Of a stretch of 64,000 nucleotides of DNA, positions 41,726 to 53,250 are shown piece by piece. The translations under genes were made by a program, and so were the position numbers. Origin of the DNA: WHSW01 sp963846565 (lineage in GTDB: Bacteria > Actinomycetota > Thermoleophilia > Solirubrobacterales > 70-9); assembly GCA_963846565.1 (NCBI GenBank), contig CAWJWL010000005.1:558001-622000 (forward strand). The letters run 5' to 3'. The number at the start of each line of letters is the position of its first letter. The stretch's first letter is position 1. Under the pieces are notes generated by a model. It had not been told where the DNA came from, made no database searches, and was given only the letters and a program-made list of their open reading frames with translations.

Positions 41726-44289
41726 TCCTGCTCGTCAGCGGGCGGCGGATCGTCGGCCGGCGGCGCCGGCTGCGCGGCATCGGCCGCCACCTCGGCGACC
41801 GCGTCCGCCTCGTCCGCGACGTCGGCGGATGACTCGACCACGAGGGCGACGGCGCTGACGCAGTCGTCCTCCTTCATGTTCATGACCCGCACGCCCTGGG
41901 TCGCGCGGCCCATCTGCGAGATGCCGCCGGCCTTCGTGCGCTGCACCATCCCGTTCTGGGAGATGAAGAGCAGGTCCTGGTGCTCGCGGACGATCAGCGC
42001 GCCGGCGAGCCCGCCCTTCTTCTCGGTCAGCTTGATCGTCAGGACGCCCTTCGTGCCACGTCCCTTGATCGGGTAGTCGGCCACTGCCGTCCGCTTGCCG
42101 TAGCCGTTCTCGGTGACGACGAACAGCTCCGAATCATCGCGGACGACGTCCATCGCCAGAACCCTGTTCTGGACGCGGCCGATCTTGCCGGAAACGTTCA
42201 TGCCCTTGACGCCGGAGGTGTCGCGCCCCATCGGCCGCACCGCGGACTCGCTGAAGCGAGAGGCGTGACCGGACTTCGACACCAGCAGCAGATCCTCGTC
42301 GCCGGACGTCAGCCGTACGCCGACGAGCTCGTCTCCGTCGCGAACCTTGATCGCGATGATCCCGTCGGCCTTCATCTTCGTGTTGTAGGCGGTGAACTCG
42401 GTCTTCTTCACCTGGCCCTTGGCGGTGGCGAAGGCGAGGTACTTGTTCTCGCTGAAGTCCCGGGTCGGGATCACGGCCATCACCTTCTCGTCGTCACGCA
42501 GCGGGAGCACGTTGACGAGCGCCGAGCCCTTGGCCGTCCGCGAGCCCTCCGGGAGCTCGTAGACCTTGAGCCGGTAGACCTTGCCGCGGTTGGTGAAGAA
42601 GAGCAGGAAGTCGTGGGTCGAGCAGATGTGGAGGTGCTCGATGTAGTCGTCCTCCTTCAGGTTCATCCCCATCACCCCGACGCCGCCGCGACGCTGCTGG
42701 CGGTAGGTGATCAGCGGCAGCCGCTTGACGTACCCGGAGTGGGTGATCGAGATCACCATCTGCTGGTCGGCGATCACGTCCTCGACGTTCAGGTCGCCGT
42801 CGAAGTGGGTGATCTCCGTACGACGCTCGTCGCCGTATCGGCCCACGAGCTCGTCGAGCTCCTCGACGATCAGCGCATCGATGCGGGCCGGCTCGCCGAG
42901 GATGGCGCGTAGCTCGGCGATCAGCGCCATCAGCTCGCCGTGCTCCTCGCGCACCTTGTCCGACTCGAGCGCGGTGAGACGCGACAGGCGCATCTCGAGG
43001 ATCGCCTGGGCCTGCTCGTGTGAGAGCTCGTACTGCTCCATCAACTGGTCGCGGGCGCTGTCCGGATCGGCGGACGCGCGGATCAGGGCGATCACGGCGT
43101 CGAGGTTGTCGAGCGCGATCAGCAGGCCCTCGAGGATGTGCGCGCGGGCCTCGGCGCGGCGGAGCTCGTACTGGGTCCTGCGCGTGATCACCTCGCGCTG
43201 GTGGTCGACGTAGTGACCGATCACCTCCTTGAGGCTGAGCGTCTTGGGCACACCGTCGACGAGCGCGACCATGTTGACCCCGAACGAGGTCTGCATCTGG
43301 GTGTGCTTGTAGAGCTGGTTGAGGACGACCATGGCCGGGTCTCCCCCGCGCTTGAGCTCGATCACGAGCCGCATGCCGGAGCGATCGGTCTCGTCGCGCA
43401 GATCCGAGATCCCGTTGATCTTCTTCTCACGGACGAGGTCGGCGATCTTCGTGATCAGGCCGCCCTCGCCGCCCTTCTTGACCATGAACGGAAGCTCGGT
43501 GACGATGATCGCGTCCTTGCCGCCGCGCAGCGGCTCGACGTGGGCGCGGGCGCGGACGCGGATCGAGCCGCGGCCGGAGGCGTAGGCGTCGCGAACGCCG
43601 CTGCCGCTCATCATCCCGCCGCCGGGGAAGTCGGGGCCCTTGATGTGGGCCATCAGTCCCTGGAGGTCGACCTCGGGGTTCTCGATGTAGGCCTTGACCG
43701 CGCCGACGACCTCGGTGAGGTTGTGGGGCGGGATGTTGGTCGCCATCCCGACCGCGATCCCCGCGGCGCCGTTGACGAGCAGGTTCGGGAATCGAGCCGG
43801 CAGGACCAGCGGCTCGGACTGTGACTCGTCGTAGTTGGGGCCGAAATCGACCGTCTCCGACTCGATCTCGCGCAGCATCTCGGTGGCGAGGCGCGCGAGA
43901 CGTGCCTCGGTGTACCGCATCGCGGCGGGCGGGTCGTCATCGATCGAGCCGAAGTTGCCCTGGCCGTCGACGAGCGGGTAGCGCAGGGAGAAATCCTGCG
44001 CCATCCGCGCGAGGGTGTCGTAGATCGCCGTGTCGCCGTGGGGGTGGTACTTGCCCATCACCTCGCCGACGATGAAGGCGCACTTGCGGTACGGGCGGTT
44101 CGGCTGCAGGCCGAGGTCGTGCATCGCATACAGGACGCGGCGGTGGACGGGCTTGAGCCCGTCGCGGACGTCCGGCAGCGCGCGGCCGACGATCACGCTC
44201 ATCGCGTAGTCGAGGTACGAGCTGCGCATCTCGCGCGCCAGGGCGCGGTCGTCGATGCGGCCGGTCAATGCGTCGAGGGAACCTTCCAT
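41722..44289 (-). CDS. gyrA: DNA gyrase subunit A
   Basis: This 855-residue subunit breaks and rejoins DNA in the gyrase A2B2 complex. The active-site Tyr126 lies in AMRYTEARL. The quinolone-resistance region reads KYHPHGDTAIYD, with Thr87 at the position of E. coli Ser83 and Asp91 at that of Asp87. The GyrA box QRRGGVG needed for DNA wrapping is present, followed by six-blade repeats. The last ~40 residues are an Ala/Asp/Glu/Pro-rich acidic tail. It follows gyrB by 12 bp. Confidence 0.97.
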   Translation of the reverse strand: MEGSLDALTGRIDDRALAREMRSSYLDYAMSVIVGRALPDVRDGLKPVHRRVLYAMHDLGLQPNRPYRKCAFIVGEVMGKYHPHGDTAIYDTLARMAQDFSLRYPLVDGQGNFGSIDDDPPAAMRYTEARLARLATEMLREIESETVDFGPNYDESQSEPLVLPARFPNLLVNGAAGIAVGMATNIPPHNLTEVVGAVKAYIENPEVDLQGLMAHIKGPDFPGGGMMSGSGVRDAYASGRGSIRVRARAHVEPLRGGKDAIIVTELPFMVKKGGEGGLITKIADLVREKKINGISDLRDETDRSGMRLVIELKRGGDPAMVVLNQLYKHTQMQTSFGVNMVALVDGVPKTLSLKEVIGHYVDHQREVITRRTQYELRRAEARAHILEGLLIALDNLDAVIALIRASADPDSARDQLMEQYELSHEQAQAILEMRLSRLTALESDKVREEHGELMALIAELRAILGEPARIDALIVEELDELVGRYGDERRTEITHFDGDLNVEDVIADQQMVISITHSGYVKRLPLITYRQQRRGGVGVMGMNLKEDDYIEHLHICSTHDFLLFFTNRGKVYRLKVYELPEGSRTAKGSALVNVLPLRDDEKVMAVIPTRDFSENKYLAFATAKGQVKKTEFTAYNTKMKADGIIAIKVRDGDELVGVRLTSGDEDLLLVSKSGHASRFSESAVRPMGRDTSGVKGMNVSGKIGRVQNRVLAMDVVRDDSELFVVTENGYGKRTAVADYPIKGRGTKGVLTIKLTEKKGGLAGALIVREHQDLLFISQNGMVQRTKAGGISQMGRATQGVRVMNMKEDDCVSAVALVVESSADVADEADAVAEVAADAAQPAPPADDPPPADEQD

Positions 44290-44301
44290 CTCAATCGGTC
44301 C

Positions 44302-46752
<2,451 letters not shown>

Positions 46753-46938
46753 TGATGAGGCCCTTCGATCGGAGTCATTTCATGAGAAACCCCGGGCGCC
46801 GGACCGTTCATTTCGGTCGATCCGCGGCGGCTCGGGGCACCACTGCAACTTCACATAAGGATACCAGGCGCGGCCGTCGGAACAGCCGCCCGAATGTGCC
46901 AAAAGTCCTGCAAATGATGGACAAAACGGACCGCATGG

Positions 46939-46982
46939 CGCCCGCCTCCTCGGCTTCGCCTCCGGGGGCGGGCGGGTCAGCC
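46939..46982 (+). repeat. Hairpin element, copy 4 (between DUF721 gene and gyrB)
   Basis: A plus-strand copy with the core and the CGGGTCAG end intact but a degenerate AACGTTCC end. In its stem the C-C mismatch of the usual copies is changed to a pair (GCCCGCC with GGCGGGC). It lies 12 bp downstream of the DUF721 stop, within the gyrB 5' region. Confidence 0.82.
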
Positions 46983-46994
46983 GAGGATGCGGCT

Positions 46995-47309
46995 TCAGTC
47001 GCTCGCATAACGGCCGTCGCCGACGACGAAGCGAAATCCGCTCAATGGGCCGCCCGGGAGCCGCTCGCGAACCCTCCTGAGCAGGTCCTCGCCGAGCAGA
47101 TCGAGCTCCTGTGCCCACGCCGCCCCGCTGCAGGCGACGGTGACGACGGCGTCGCGCTCGGCGACCGGCCGTGCCTCCCGGGCGATCGTCTCCCCCACCG
47201 CCTCGTCCCAGACCGCCTGCACCGCCGCCAACGGCGTCTGCGGCCTCGCCTCGGCGCGCACTCGGCGGACCGCGTCCCCCAGCGGTCGCGGGTCGCTGCG
47301 GGGAGTCAT
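46995..47309 (-). CDS. DUF721 protein (DciA-related)
   Basis: A 104-residue protein of the DUF721/DciA family, which in many bacteria helps load the replicative helicase DnaB where DnaC is absent. The block VWDEAVGETIAREARPVAERDAVVTVACSGAAWAQELDLL contains the conserved Trp-x2-x-Val-Gly and Ser-x-x-Trp-x-x-x-Leu features of the KH-like fold. Its place between recF and gyrB at the origin is standard for actinobacteria. It overlaps recF by 4 bp. Confidence 0.85.
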   Translation of the reverse strand: MTPRSDPRPLGDAVRRVRAEARPQTPLAAVQAVWDEAVGETIAREARPVAERDAVVTVACSGAAWAQELDLLGEDLLRRVRERLPGGPLSGFRFVVGDGRYASD

Positions 47310-48418
47310 GCTGCGATCCCGTCGTCGTTCGCGGCCGGGGTGAGGGCGCGCCCCTCGCGCATCCGGATCTCGGTCCGCTCCGCATTGGCGGGAATCTGGT
47401 CGCGCTCGGTCGCGGTGATCAGTGCCTGCCCACCGCCGGCGAGAAGGCGCTCGAGCAAGAGGCCACGGCGGTCGGCGTCGAGCTCGCTCGTGACGTCGTC
47501 GAGGACCATCAGCGGCGCCCGGCGGCCCTCCTCGACGAGGACCTCGCGCTCGGCGAAGAGAACGGCGAGCAGGGCCAGGCGCTGCTGTCCCTGCGAGCCG
47601 TAGCGGCGCAGGGAGCGGCCATCGCTCTCGAGCGCAATCTCGTCCAGATGCGGTCCCCAGCCGCTGTAGCCGCGGGCGATGTCGCGATCGCGGCGCTCGG
47701 CGAGCTCGGTGGCCAATGTCTCGGCGTCAGCGGCTTCGCTACGCGGCCGGTAGCTAAGGCCGGCCTCGCCTGCGAGCCCAAGCTCGGAGGCGGCGGTCGT
47801 GAACGGCTCGGCCAGGCGCCCGATCGCCTCGGCGCGGATCGCGATCAGGCCGACCCCGGCGGAGGCGAGCTCCGTATCCCAGGCGTCGAGCGACGCAGGT
47901 CCCGCCGTGCCGGCCCGGATCCGGCCGAGGAGTGCGTTCCGCTGCGCGAGCGCCTGTGAGTAGCGGCGCCGCTCGGTCCCGCGGGCCGGCCACAGGGCGG
48001 CCGTGAAGCCGTCGAAGTGCGACCGGCGCAGCGAGGGCGCCCCCTTGACGAGCGCCAACCGGTCGGGCATGAAGACGGCGAGCGGCGGCCGCTGAGTGCT
48101 CGCGGCGGCCTCGGCCGGAGCGCCGTCGAGGAGGTGGCGGCGGCCATCCGCGCGGCTGATCGAGAAGAGGAAGGTCCGCTCCCGCCCCCGGCCGGCGACG
48201 GTCGCCTCCGCCCGCGCGAGGCCTTGCCCGAAGCGGATCGTCTCGCGGTCGTCGTTGGTCCGGCACGAGCGCCCGGCGAGCGCCATGTAGACGGACTCGA
48301 GCACGTTGGTCTTCCCCGCCCCGTTCGCCCCCCAGATCAGGTTCACCCCGGGCCCGAGCTCGATTTCGGCATCGGCAAGGTTGCGGACGTCGAGAACCGC
48401 TACGGAGCTGACGAACAC
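47306..48418 (-). CDS. recF: DNA replication/repair protein RecF
   Basis: A 370-residue SMC-like ATPase that loads RecA at gaps with RecO and RecR. The Walker A is GANGAGKTN (about 30-38), the ABC signature lies in YGSQGQQRLALL and the Walker B is LMVLDDVTSELD. The length is normal for RecF. It lies directly downstream of dnaN, one base after its stop, in the usual origin-region order. Confidence 0.95.
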   Translation of the reverse strand: MFVSSVAVLDVRNLADAEIELGPGVNLIWGANGAGKTNVLESVYMALAGRSCRTNDDRETIRFGQGLARAEATVAGRGRERTFLFSISRADGRRHLLDGAPAEAAASTQRPPLAVFMPDRLALVKGAPSLRRSHFDGFTAALWPARGTERRRYSQALAQRNALLGRIRAGTAGPASLDAWDTELASAGVGLIAIRAEAIGRLAEPFTTAASELGLAGEAGLSYRPRSEAADAETLATELAERRDRDIARGYSGWGPHLDEIALESDGRSLRRYGSQGQQRLALLAVLFAEREVLVEEGRRAPLMVLDDVTSELDADRRGLLLERLLAGGGQALITATERDQIPANAERTEIRMREGRALTPAANDDGIAA

Positions 48419-48419
48419 A

Positions 48420-49529
48420 TCACTGATTCAGGCGGATGGGCATGACGAGATAGCTGAAGTCGTCGCCATCCACCGGGCGCAGGAGGCCGGGTCGGAGGGG
48501 CGAGCTGAGCTGGATCGCGAGCTCCTCCGAGCCGACGCTCTCGACACCCTCGACCAGGAACTGCGGGTTGAAGGCGATCTCGAGCGGCTCGCCCGAGTAC
48601 GGCGCGGGCATGGCCTCGCTGGCGTCTCCGATGTCCGGCGTCTCCGCGGCGACCGTGAGCTCGCCCTCTGCGAACGCGAGCCGCAGGGGCGCATTTCGCT
48701 GCGCGAGCTGGCTGATCCGCCGGGCGATCTCGAGGAACTCCTCGCGCGGGAGCCGAACCTCGTGCTCGAAGCTCTCCGGAATCAGCTGGCGCCAGCTCGG
48801 GAACTGACCCTCGATCAGCCTCGAGGAGAGGGTGACGCCGGCGGCGCGGAAGACGATCTGGTTCCGCGGCATCGCGATCTCGACCTCCTCCGCCCCCTCG
48901 GCGCCGATGATCCGCGCGAGCTCGCGGAGCGCCCGCGCCGGCACGTTGGCCTCCAGCGGCTGTGGCACCGACGCTTCGAGGGTCGCGTGCTTGACGCTGA
49001 GCCGGTAGGAGTCGGTCGCCACCATCGTCAGCCGCTCGCCCTCAGCCTGGACGAGGACGCCGGTGAGGATCGGGCGGATCTCGTCCCGCGAAGCCGCGCG
49101 CGCGACGAGCTCGATCGTCTCCGCGAGCGGCCCGGCGGGCAGCTTCACCGACTCGCCCTCGAGCTCGGGCAAACGCGGGAAGTCGTCTGCGGCGAGCGTG
49201 CGCAGGTGGAAGCGGGCGCTCCCGGCAGCGAGCTCGACGTCTCGCTCGGCGCTACGGACCTCGAGCGAAACCTCACCCGGCGGCAGGCTGCGGACGACAT
49301 CGGCGAGTAGCCGGCCGGGGAGCAGGGTCGACCCCTCCCCTTCCGCCGCTACGCCCTCGAGCGTGCGCGTGAGCGCGAGCTCGGTATCGGTCGCACGGAG
49401 CGTCAAGGACCCGTTCGACGCGTTGAGGAGTATTCCTCCAAGCGACGGGAGGGTCCCGCGGCTGGAAACCGCGCGGCCGACGAGTTGGAGGGCTCCGGAG
49501 AGAGAGTCGCGCTGAACGGTGAGCTTCAT
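48420..49529 (-). CDS. dnaN: DNA polymerase III beta subunit (sliding clamp)
   Basis: A 369-residue clamp with three similar domains that encircles DNA and tethers the polymerase. The N-terminus KLTVQRDSLSGALQLVGRAVSSRGTLPSLGGILL, the ATDTELAL and VATDSYRLSVKH blocks and the C-terminal SPLRPGLLRPVDGDDFSYLVMPIRL are typical. It starts with ATG 49529, facing the 98-bp gap to dnaA that probably contains part of the origin. Confidence 0.97.
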   Translation of the reverse strand: MKLTVQRDSLSGALQLVGRAVSSRGTLPSLGGILLNASNGSLTLRATDTELALTRTLEGVAAEGEGSTLLPGRLLADVVRSLPPGEVSLEVRSAERDVELAAGSARFHLRTLAADDFPRLPELEGESVKLPAGPLAETIELVARAASRDEIRPILTGVLVQAEGERLTMVATDSYRLSVKHATLEASVPQPLEANVPARALRELARIIGAEGAEEVEIAMPRNQIVFRAAGVTLSSRLIEGQFPSWRQLIPESFEHEVRLPREEFLEIARRISQLAQRNAPLRLAFAEGELTVAAETPDIGDASEAMPAPYSGEPLEIAFNPQFLVEGVESVGSEELAIQLSSPLRPGLLRPVDGDDFSYLVMPIRLNQ

Positions 49530-49627
49530 TTCGAGCTAATCATCTTCCTACTTGGGTCAGATGTATCTGATCGGTGGACAGGTGTGGATATAGCGGATAA
49601 CGGCTTGGCGAAGCGATTGACGGCAAT
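49530..49627. other. Putative replication origin segment (dnaN-dnaA gap)
   Basis: This 98-bp gap is AT-richer than its surroundings and contains TGTGGATAT at 49583-49591, one mismatch from the DnaA box, and weaker neighbours (GCGGATAAC, 49593-49601; GGTGGACAG, 49574-49582). A TGTGGATCG lies just inside dnaA at 49634-49642. The gene order around it strongly indicates the chromosomal origin. The box cluster is small for an actinobacterium, so the full oriC may extend elsewhere. Confidence 0.5.
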
Positions 49628-51025
49628 TCACGCCTGTGGATCGTGGGGGACGGGAGGGTTCGGAGACGGGTAGTGGTCTCCCACTCCCGCTCCGGTGCCG
49701 AGGGCGATGTGGATCCGGTGGATGGCCTCCAGGGTGGGGGAGCCGGGTTCGATCCGCTCGTCGACCGCGCGCAGGCCGTGGATCACGGTGGTGTGGTCAC
49801 GGTCGAAGCCGCGGGCGATCTCGGCCAGGGTCATCGGCGTCAGCTCGCGGGCCATGTACATCGCCAATTGGCGCGCTCGGGCGACTCGCGGCGAGCGCCG
49901 GGGGGAGAGCAGGTCTTCGCGAGCGACGCCCTGGACTTTGCAGACGGCGTCCTGGATCTCGCGCAGGGTGGGAGGGGCCGCCGGGGCCGCCGGGGCGATC
50001 GTCTCGCCGAGCGCGCGGTGGACGATCGCGGTCGAGAGCGGCTCGCGCAGGAGCGAGGAGAGTGCGAGCACCCGCGTCATCGCTCCCTCGAGCACCCGCA
50101 CGTTGCCGGGGACACGGGTCGCGATCTCGTTCAGGACCGCCGGCTCGGGCCGCTCCTCGATGCGGTCGGAGGCGAGGCGCCAGAGCACCGCGATCCTCGT
50201 CCGCAGGTCCGGTTCATCGATCTCGACCGTGAGGCCCCAGGCAAAGCGGTCGCGAAGCCGCTCGGCGAGCTGCGAGAGCGCCTCCGGGGGCCGGTCGCTC
50301 GAGAGGACGATCTGCTTGCCGGCGGTATGCAGGGCGTTGAAGGTGTGGAAGAACTCCTCCGCGGTCTGCAGCTTGCCCTCGAGGAACTCGACGTCGTCGA
50401 TCAGCAGCGCGTCGAGCTCCCGGTAGCGCGCTTTGAAGGCCTCCGGGCCGCTGCGCCTGAGCGCGGTGACGAACTCGCTCGTGAATCGCTCTGCGGTGGT
50501 CCGGTGGACGGTCAGCTGCGGATGGTTGCGCCCCATGTACTCGTGGATCGCGGCGACGAGGTGGGTCTTTCCGAGACCTGGGGGCCCGTGAAGGAAGAGC
50601 GGGTTGTAAGCCTCGCCCGGGAGCTCGGCGACCGCGAGCGCGGAGGCGTGGGCGAGGCGATTGCCCGGGCCAATGACGAAGTGCTCGAACGCGCGCGAGG
50701 AGTCGATCGGCAGCGAGCGCGGCGTCGGGCCGGAGCCGCTCGGCTGCGCGTCGGCGCTGGGCGGCGCGCCCGCGTCGACGAACTCGATCTCGGTCAGTCC
50801 TGGTGCGTGACGGCGCACCGCGTCGAGCACTGTCTCGGCGTAGCGGCGCTCGACCCAGGTCCGCACGGACCGCGGCGCCGAGACGAGCAGGGTGGAGCCA
50901 CGGGTCGAGATCGCCCGCAGGGGGTCGAGCCAGAGTTCCCGGGTGGATGCCGGCAGGGAGCGCTCGAGCTCCGCGCGGACGCGGTCCCAGAGCAGGCTGA
51001 TGTCATCGGACGGCGCCGCAGGCAC
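49628..51025 (-). CDS. dnaA: Chromosomal replication initiator protein DnaA
   Basis: A 465-residue initiator. The N-terminal domain I is present (LWDRVRAELERSLPASTRELWLDPL), followed by a short linker. The AAA+ domain has Walker A GPPGLGKTH and Walker B LLIDDVEFL. The C-terminal DNA-binding domain contains RQLAMYMARELT and DHTTVIHGLRAV, which read DnaA boxes. GTG 51025 gives the standard N-terminus. It is divergent from rpmH with 169 bp between starts. Confidence 0.96.
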   Translation of the reverse strand: MPAAPSDDISLLWDRVRAELERSLPASTRELWLDPLRAISTRGSTLLVSAPRSVRTWVERRYAETVLDAVRRHAPGLTEIEFVDAGAPPSADAQPSGSGPTPRSLPIDSSRAFEHFVIGPGNRLAHASALAVAELPGEAYNPLFLHGPPGLGKTHLVAAIHEYMGRNHPQLTVHRTTAERFTSEFVTALRRSGPEAFKARYRELDALLIDDVEFLEGKLQTAEEFFHTFNALHTAGKQIVLSSDRPPEALSQLAERLRDRFAWGLTVEIDEPDLRTRIAVLWRLASDRIEERPEPAVLNEIATRVPGNVRVLEGAMTRVLALSSLLREPLSTAIVHRALGETIAPAAPAAPPTLREIQDAVCKVQGVAREDLLSPRRSPRVARARQLAMYMARELTPMTLAEIARGFDRDHTTVIHGLRAVDERIEPGSPTLEAIHRIHIALGTGAGVGDHYPSPNPPVPHDPQA

Positions 51026-51178
51026 GACGCTCGACCATACCCACGGCTCTCGAGGGCGCGAAGGCCCCAGAGCGCAAATAGGGGAGAACCTCGAGGGCGG
51101 TTGCCGCCGGCAAATCGTGCTGCGGCGATGCCCCACCGATTCGGGGAGGTGCGCTGGGAGCGACGCGACGTTGGTCCG

Positions 51179-51184
51179 TATACT
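51179..51184 (+). promoter_or_regulatory. -10 box of the rpmH-rnpA operon
   Basis: TATACT ends 10 bp before the rpmH ATG (51195), implying a very short or absent 5' leader. No good -35 hexamer is seen. Confidence 0.4.
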
Positions 51185-51194
51185 GGCGCGCCTC

Positions 51195-51329
51195 ATGAAG
51201 CGGACCTGGCAGCCGAAGAAGCGCAAGCGCGCGAAGACTCACGGGTTTCGGGCGCGGATGCGTACCCGCTCCGGCCGTGATGTGATCCGCCGGCGCCGCG
51301 CCAAGGGCCGCAAGCGGCTCACCGTCTAG
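51195..51329 (+). CDS. rpmH: 50S ribosomal protein L34
   Basis: A 44-residue, highly basic protein with the full L34 signature: MKRTWQPKKRKRAKTHGF, followed by RMRTRSGRDVIRRRRAKGRKRL. It is the first gene of the rightward origin operon (rpmH-rnpA-yidD-yidC-jag-rsmG), diverging from dnaA. Confidence 0.97.
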   Translation: MKRTWQPKKRKRAKTHGFRARMRTRSGRDVIRRRRAKGRKRLTV

Positions 51330-51363
51330 TGGGTGAGCGGACCGTGGGCGAGCCGCTCATCTG

Positions 51364-51756
51364 ATGCCCGTGGCCGAGAGGCGAAAGCGCGGCCGGCTCT
51401 CACGCAGCGGCGACTTCGATCGCGTCTACCGCGACGGGCGCTCGCACGCGAACCGATTCCTAGTCCTGTACGCGTTCCCGCGCGGCGAGCAGGAGAACGA
51501 GGGGACCCGTCTCGGGGTCTCGGTCGGCCGCAAGGTGGGCACGGCGACGACCCGGAACACGGTCAAGCGGGCGCTCCGGGAGGCGTTCTGGGCGCTCGGT
51601 GACGTCCTGCCGGCCGACCACGACTTCGTCCTCGTCGCCCGCCCCGACTCTGGAGGTCTGGTCGAGCGTGAGGGCACGGCGGGAATCTCGACCGCGCTTG
51701 GCGAATTGGTGGAGGAAGCGGGGATTTCTGCCGCGGACGAGGGGCGTAAAACGTGA
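51364..51756 (+). CDS. rnpA: Ribonuclease P protein component
   Basis: This 130-residue basic protein helps the RNase P RNA mature tRNA 5' ends. The N-terminal RLSRSGDFDRVYRDGRS block and the RNR-type motif RNTVKRALREAFW are diagnostic. The C-terminus is about 10-15 residues longer than the usual core. It overlaps yidD by 4 bp (GTGA). Confidence 0.95.
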   Translation: MPVAERRKRGRLSRSGDFDRVYRDGRSHANRFLVLYAFPRGEQENEGTRLGVSVGRKVGTATTRNTVKRALREAFWALGDVLPADHDFVLVARPDSGGLVEREGTAGISTALGELVEEAGISAADEGRKT

Positions 51757-52040
51757 AACGCGCCTCGAGAACGCTCGGTGAGCTCCTGCTGCTACCGCTG
51801 AGGCTCTACCAACGCGTGATCTCCCCGCTCCTGCCGCAGCGGTGCAAGTACTACCCGAGCTGCTCGGCCTACGCAGTACAGGCCGTGCGTGAGCTCGGTC
51901 CCGCACGCGGGACGCTCGTCGCAGGCCACCGTCTCGCCCGCTGCAACCCGTGGAGCGACGGCGGGGTCGACGAGCTAGCCGACCGCAGGCTGTTCCGCGA
52001 CCGCGCCGCGGGCGAGCACGACCACCACGCCCACGCATGA
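51753..52040 (+). CDS. yidD: Membrane protein insertion efficiency factor YidD
   Basis: A 95-residue YidD family protein with LRLYQRVISPLLPQRCKYYPSCSAYAVQAVRELG and the CNPWSDGG block, including the three conserved Cys. It associates with the inner membrane and assists YidC/Sec insertion. The His-rich tail (EHDHHAHA) is unusual but short. GTG start, 4-bp overlaps on both sides. Confidence 0.94.
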   Translation: MKRASRTLGELLLLPLRLYQRVISPLLPQRCKYYPSCSAYAVQAVRELGPARGTLVAGHRLARCNPWSDGGVDELADRRLFRDRAAGEHDHHAHA

Positions 52041-52783
52041 TCCCGCTCGTCGCGAACATCCTCCAGCCCCTGATCGACGCCGCGGACTCGGTGATCACGT
52101 TCCTCCACGACGACGTCGGCCTCAGCTGGGGCCTCTCGATCGTCGGCCTCACCTTCATCACACGGCTGCTGATCCTGCCCCTCTCGCTGAAGCAGATCCG
52201 CTCGATGCGCCACCTGCAACAGCACGCGCCCGAGCTCAAGGCGCTGCAGGAGCGCTACAAGGACGACAAGGAGCGCCTGCAGCGGGAGATGATGGCGTTC
52301 TACCGCGAGAACAAGATCAACCCGCTCGCCTCCTGCTGGCCGCTCCTGCTCCAGCTGCCGGTCTTCCTCGCGCTGTACCAGTTGTTGAACGGCGAGACGT
52401 TCCAGGCGGAGATGCTCGCGCAGCCGCCCGTGAGCTTCCTCTTCATCCCAGATCTGACCGAGAAGGCGACCGGGACCGACCTCGCGATCCTGATCATCCT
52501 CTTCATCGGCACCCAGCTCGGCGCCGGCCTCGTCATGTCCTCGCGGGTCCAGGACCGAAACCAGAAGCTGATCATGTTCGGCCTCCCGCTCGTCTTCGCC
52601 CCCTTTGTCGCCACCTTCCCCGCCGGCCTCGCCGTCTACTGGATCTCAACCAACGTCTGGACCCTCGGGCAGCAATGGATCGTGCACACCTTCTGGCCCC
52701 CGCCCGACCCGCCGACGCAGGAGGAGATTGCCGCGCGCAGGCCGCCGCCACCACCGCCCCGCAAGAAGAAGAAGCGCGGATGA
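52037..52783 (+). CDS. yidC: Membrane protein insertase YidC/OxaI
   Basis: A 248-residue insertase of the short Gram-positive type, with about five hydrophobic helices. The conserved positive-groove Arg lies in TFITRLLILPLSLKQIRSM, and the KINPLASCWPLLLQLPVFLALYQLL and FPAGLAVYWISTNVWTLGQQW segments are typical. The Pro-rich, Lys-rich tail (PPPPPPRKKKKRG) is probably ribosome-facing. No lipobox is apparent. It overlaps yidD and jag via ATGA. Confidence 0.95.
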   Translation: MIPLVANILQPLIDAADSVITFLHDDVGLSWGLSIVGLTFITRLLILPLSLKQIRSMRHLQQHAPELKALQERYKDDKERLQREMMAFYRENKINPLASCWPLLLQLPVFLALYQLLNGETFQAEMLAQPPVSFLFIPDLTEKATGTDLAILIILFIGTQLGAGLVMSSRVQDRNQKLIMFGLPLVFAPFVATFPAGLAVYWISTNVWTLGQQWIVHTFWPPPDPPTQEEIAARRPPPPPPRKKKKRG

Positions 52784-53250
52784 GCGAGCTTCCGGACGAG
52801 CCTGCCGCGCGGGTCGAGGCCGTGCTCGACGCGGTCGTCGATGCACTCGACCTTCCCGCCGAGGTCTCGGTGAACGAGGGGGAGGGCGAGATCGTCGGGC
52901 GGATCGATGGCGACGATCTCGGGCTCCTGATCGGACGCCGGGGGCAGACGATCGACGCGCTGCAGATGCTCTGCTACCGGATCGCCTTCCGGGGGCAGGG
53001 CGAGCGCAAGCGGGTCACCGTCGACGCGGCCGGCTACCGGGAGCGGCGCCGCGAGATGGTGGAGAGCCAGGCCGACCGCGCGGCCGCCCGGGCGCTCGAA
53101 TCCGGCAAGGAGATCGAGCTCGAGCCGATGAGCGCGACCGAGCGCAAGATCGTGCACGATCACCTCGCCGAGCGCCCGGGACTGGAGACGTTCAGCGAGG
53201 GCGAGGAGCCCGAGCGCTGCGTGATCGTCGCTCCGCTGGTCGGCGACTGA
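52780..53250 (+). CDS. jag: Jag/KhpB RNA-binding protein
   Basis: A 156-residue KH-R3H protein. The KH domain shows DLGLLIGRRGQTIDALQMLC with the conserved Gly-x-x-Gly, and the R3H domain carries RREMVESQADRAAARALESGKEIELEPMSATERKIVHDHL. The Jag-N domain of longer relatives is absent. It binds RNA and is linked to cell-size control. It lies in the standard place after yidC with an ATGA overlap. Confidence 0.93.
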   Translation: MSELPDEPAARVEAVLDAVVDALDLPAEVSVNEGEGEIVGRIDGDDLGLLIGRRGQTIDALQMLCYRIAFRGQGERKRVTVDAAGYRERRREMVESQADRAAARALESGKEIELEPMSATERKIVHDHLAERPGLETFSEGEEPERCVIVAPLVGD

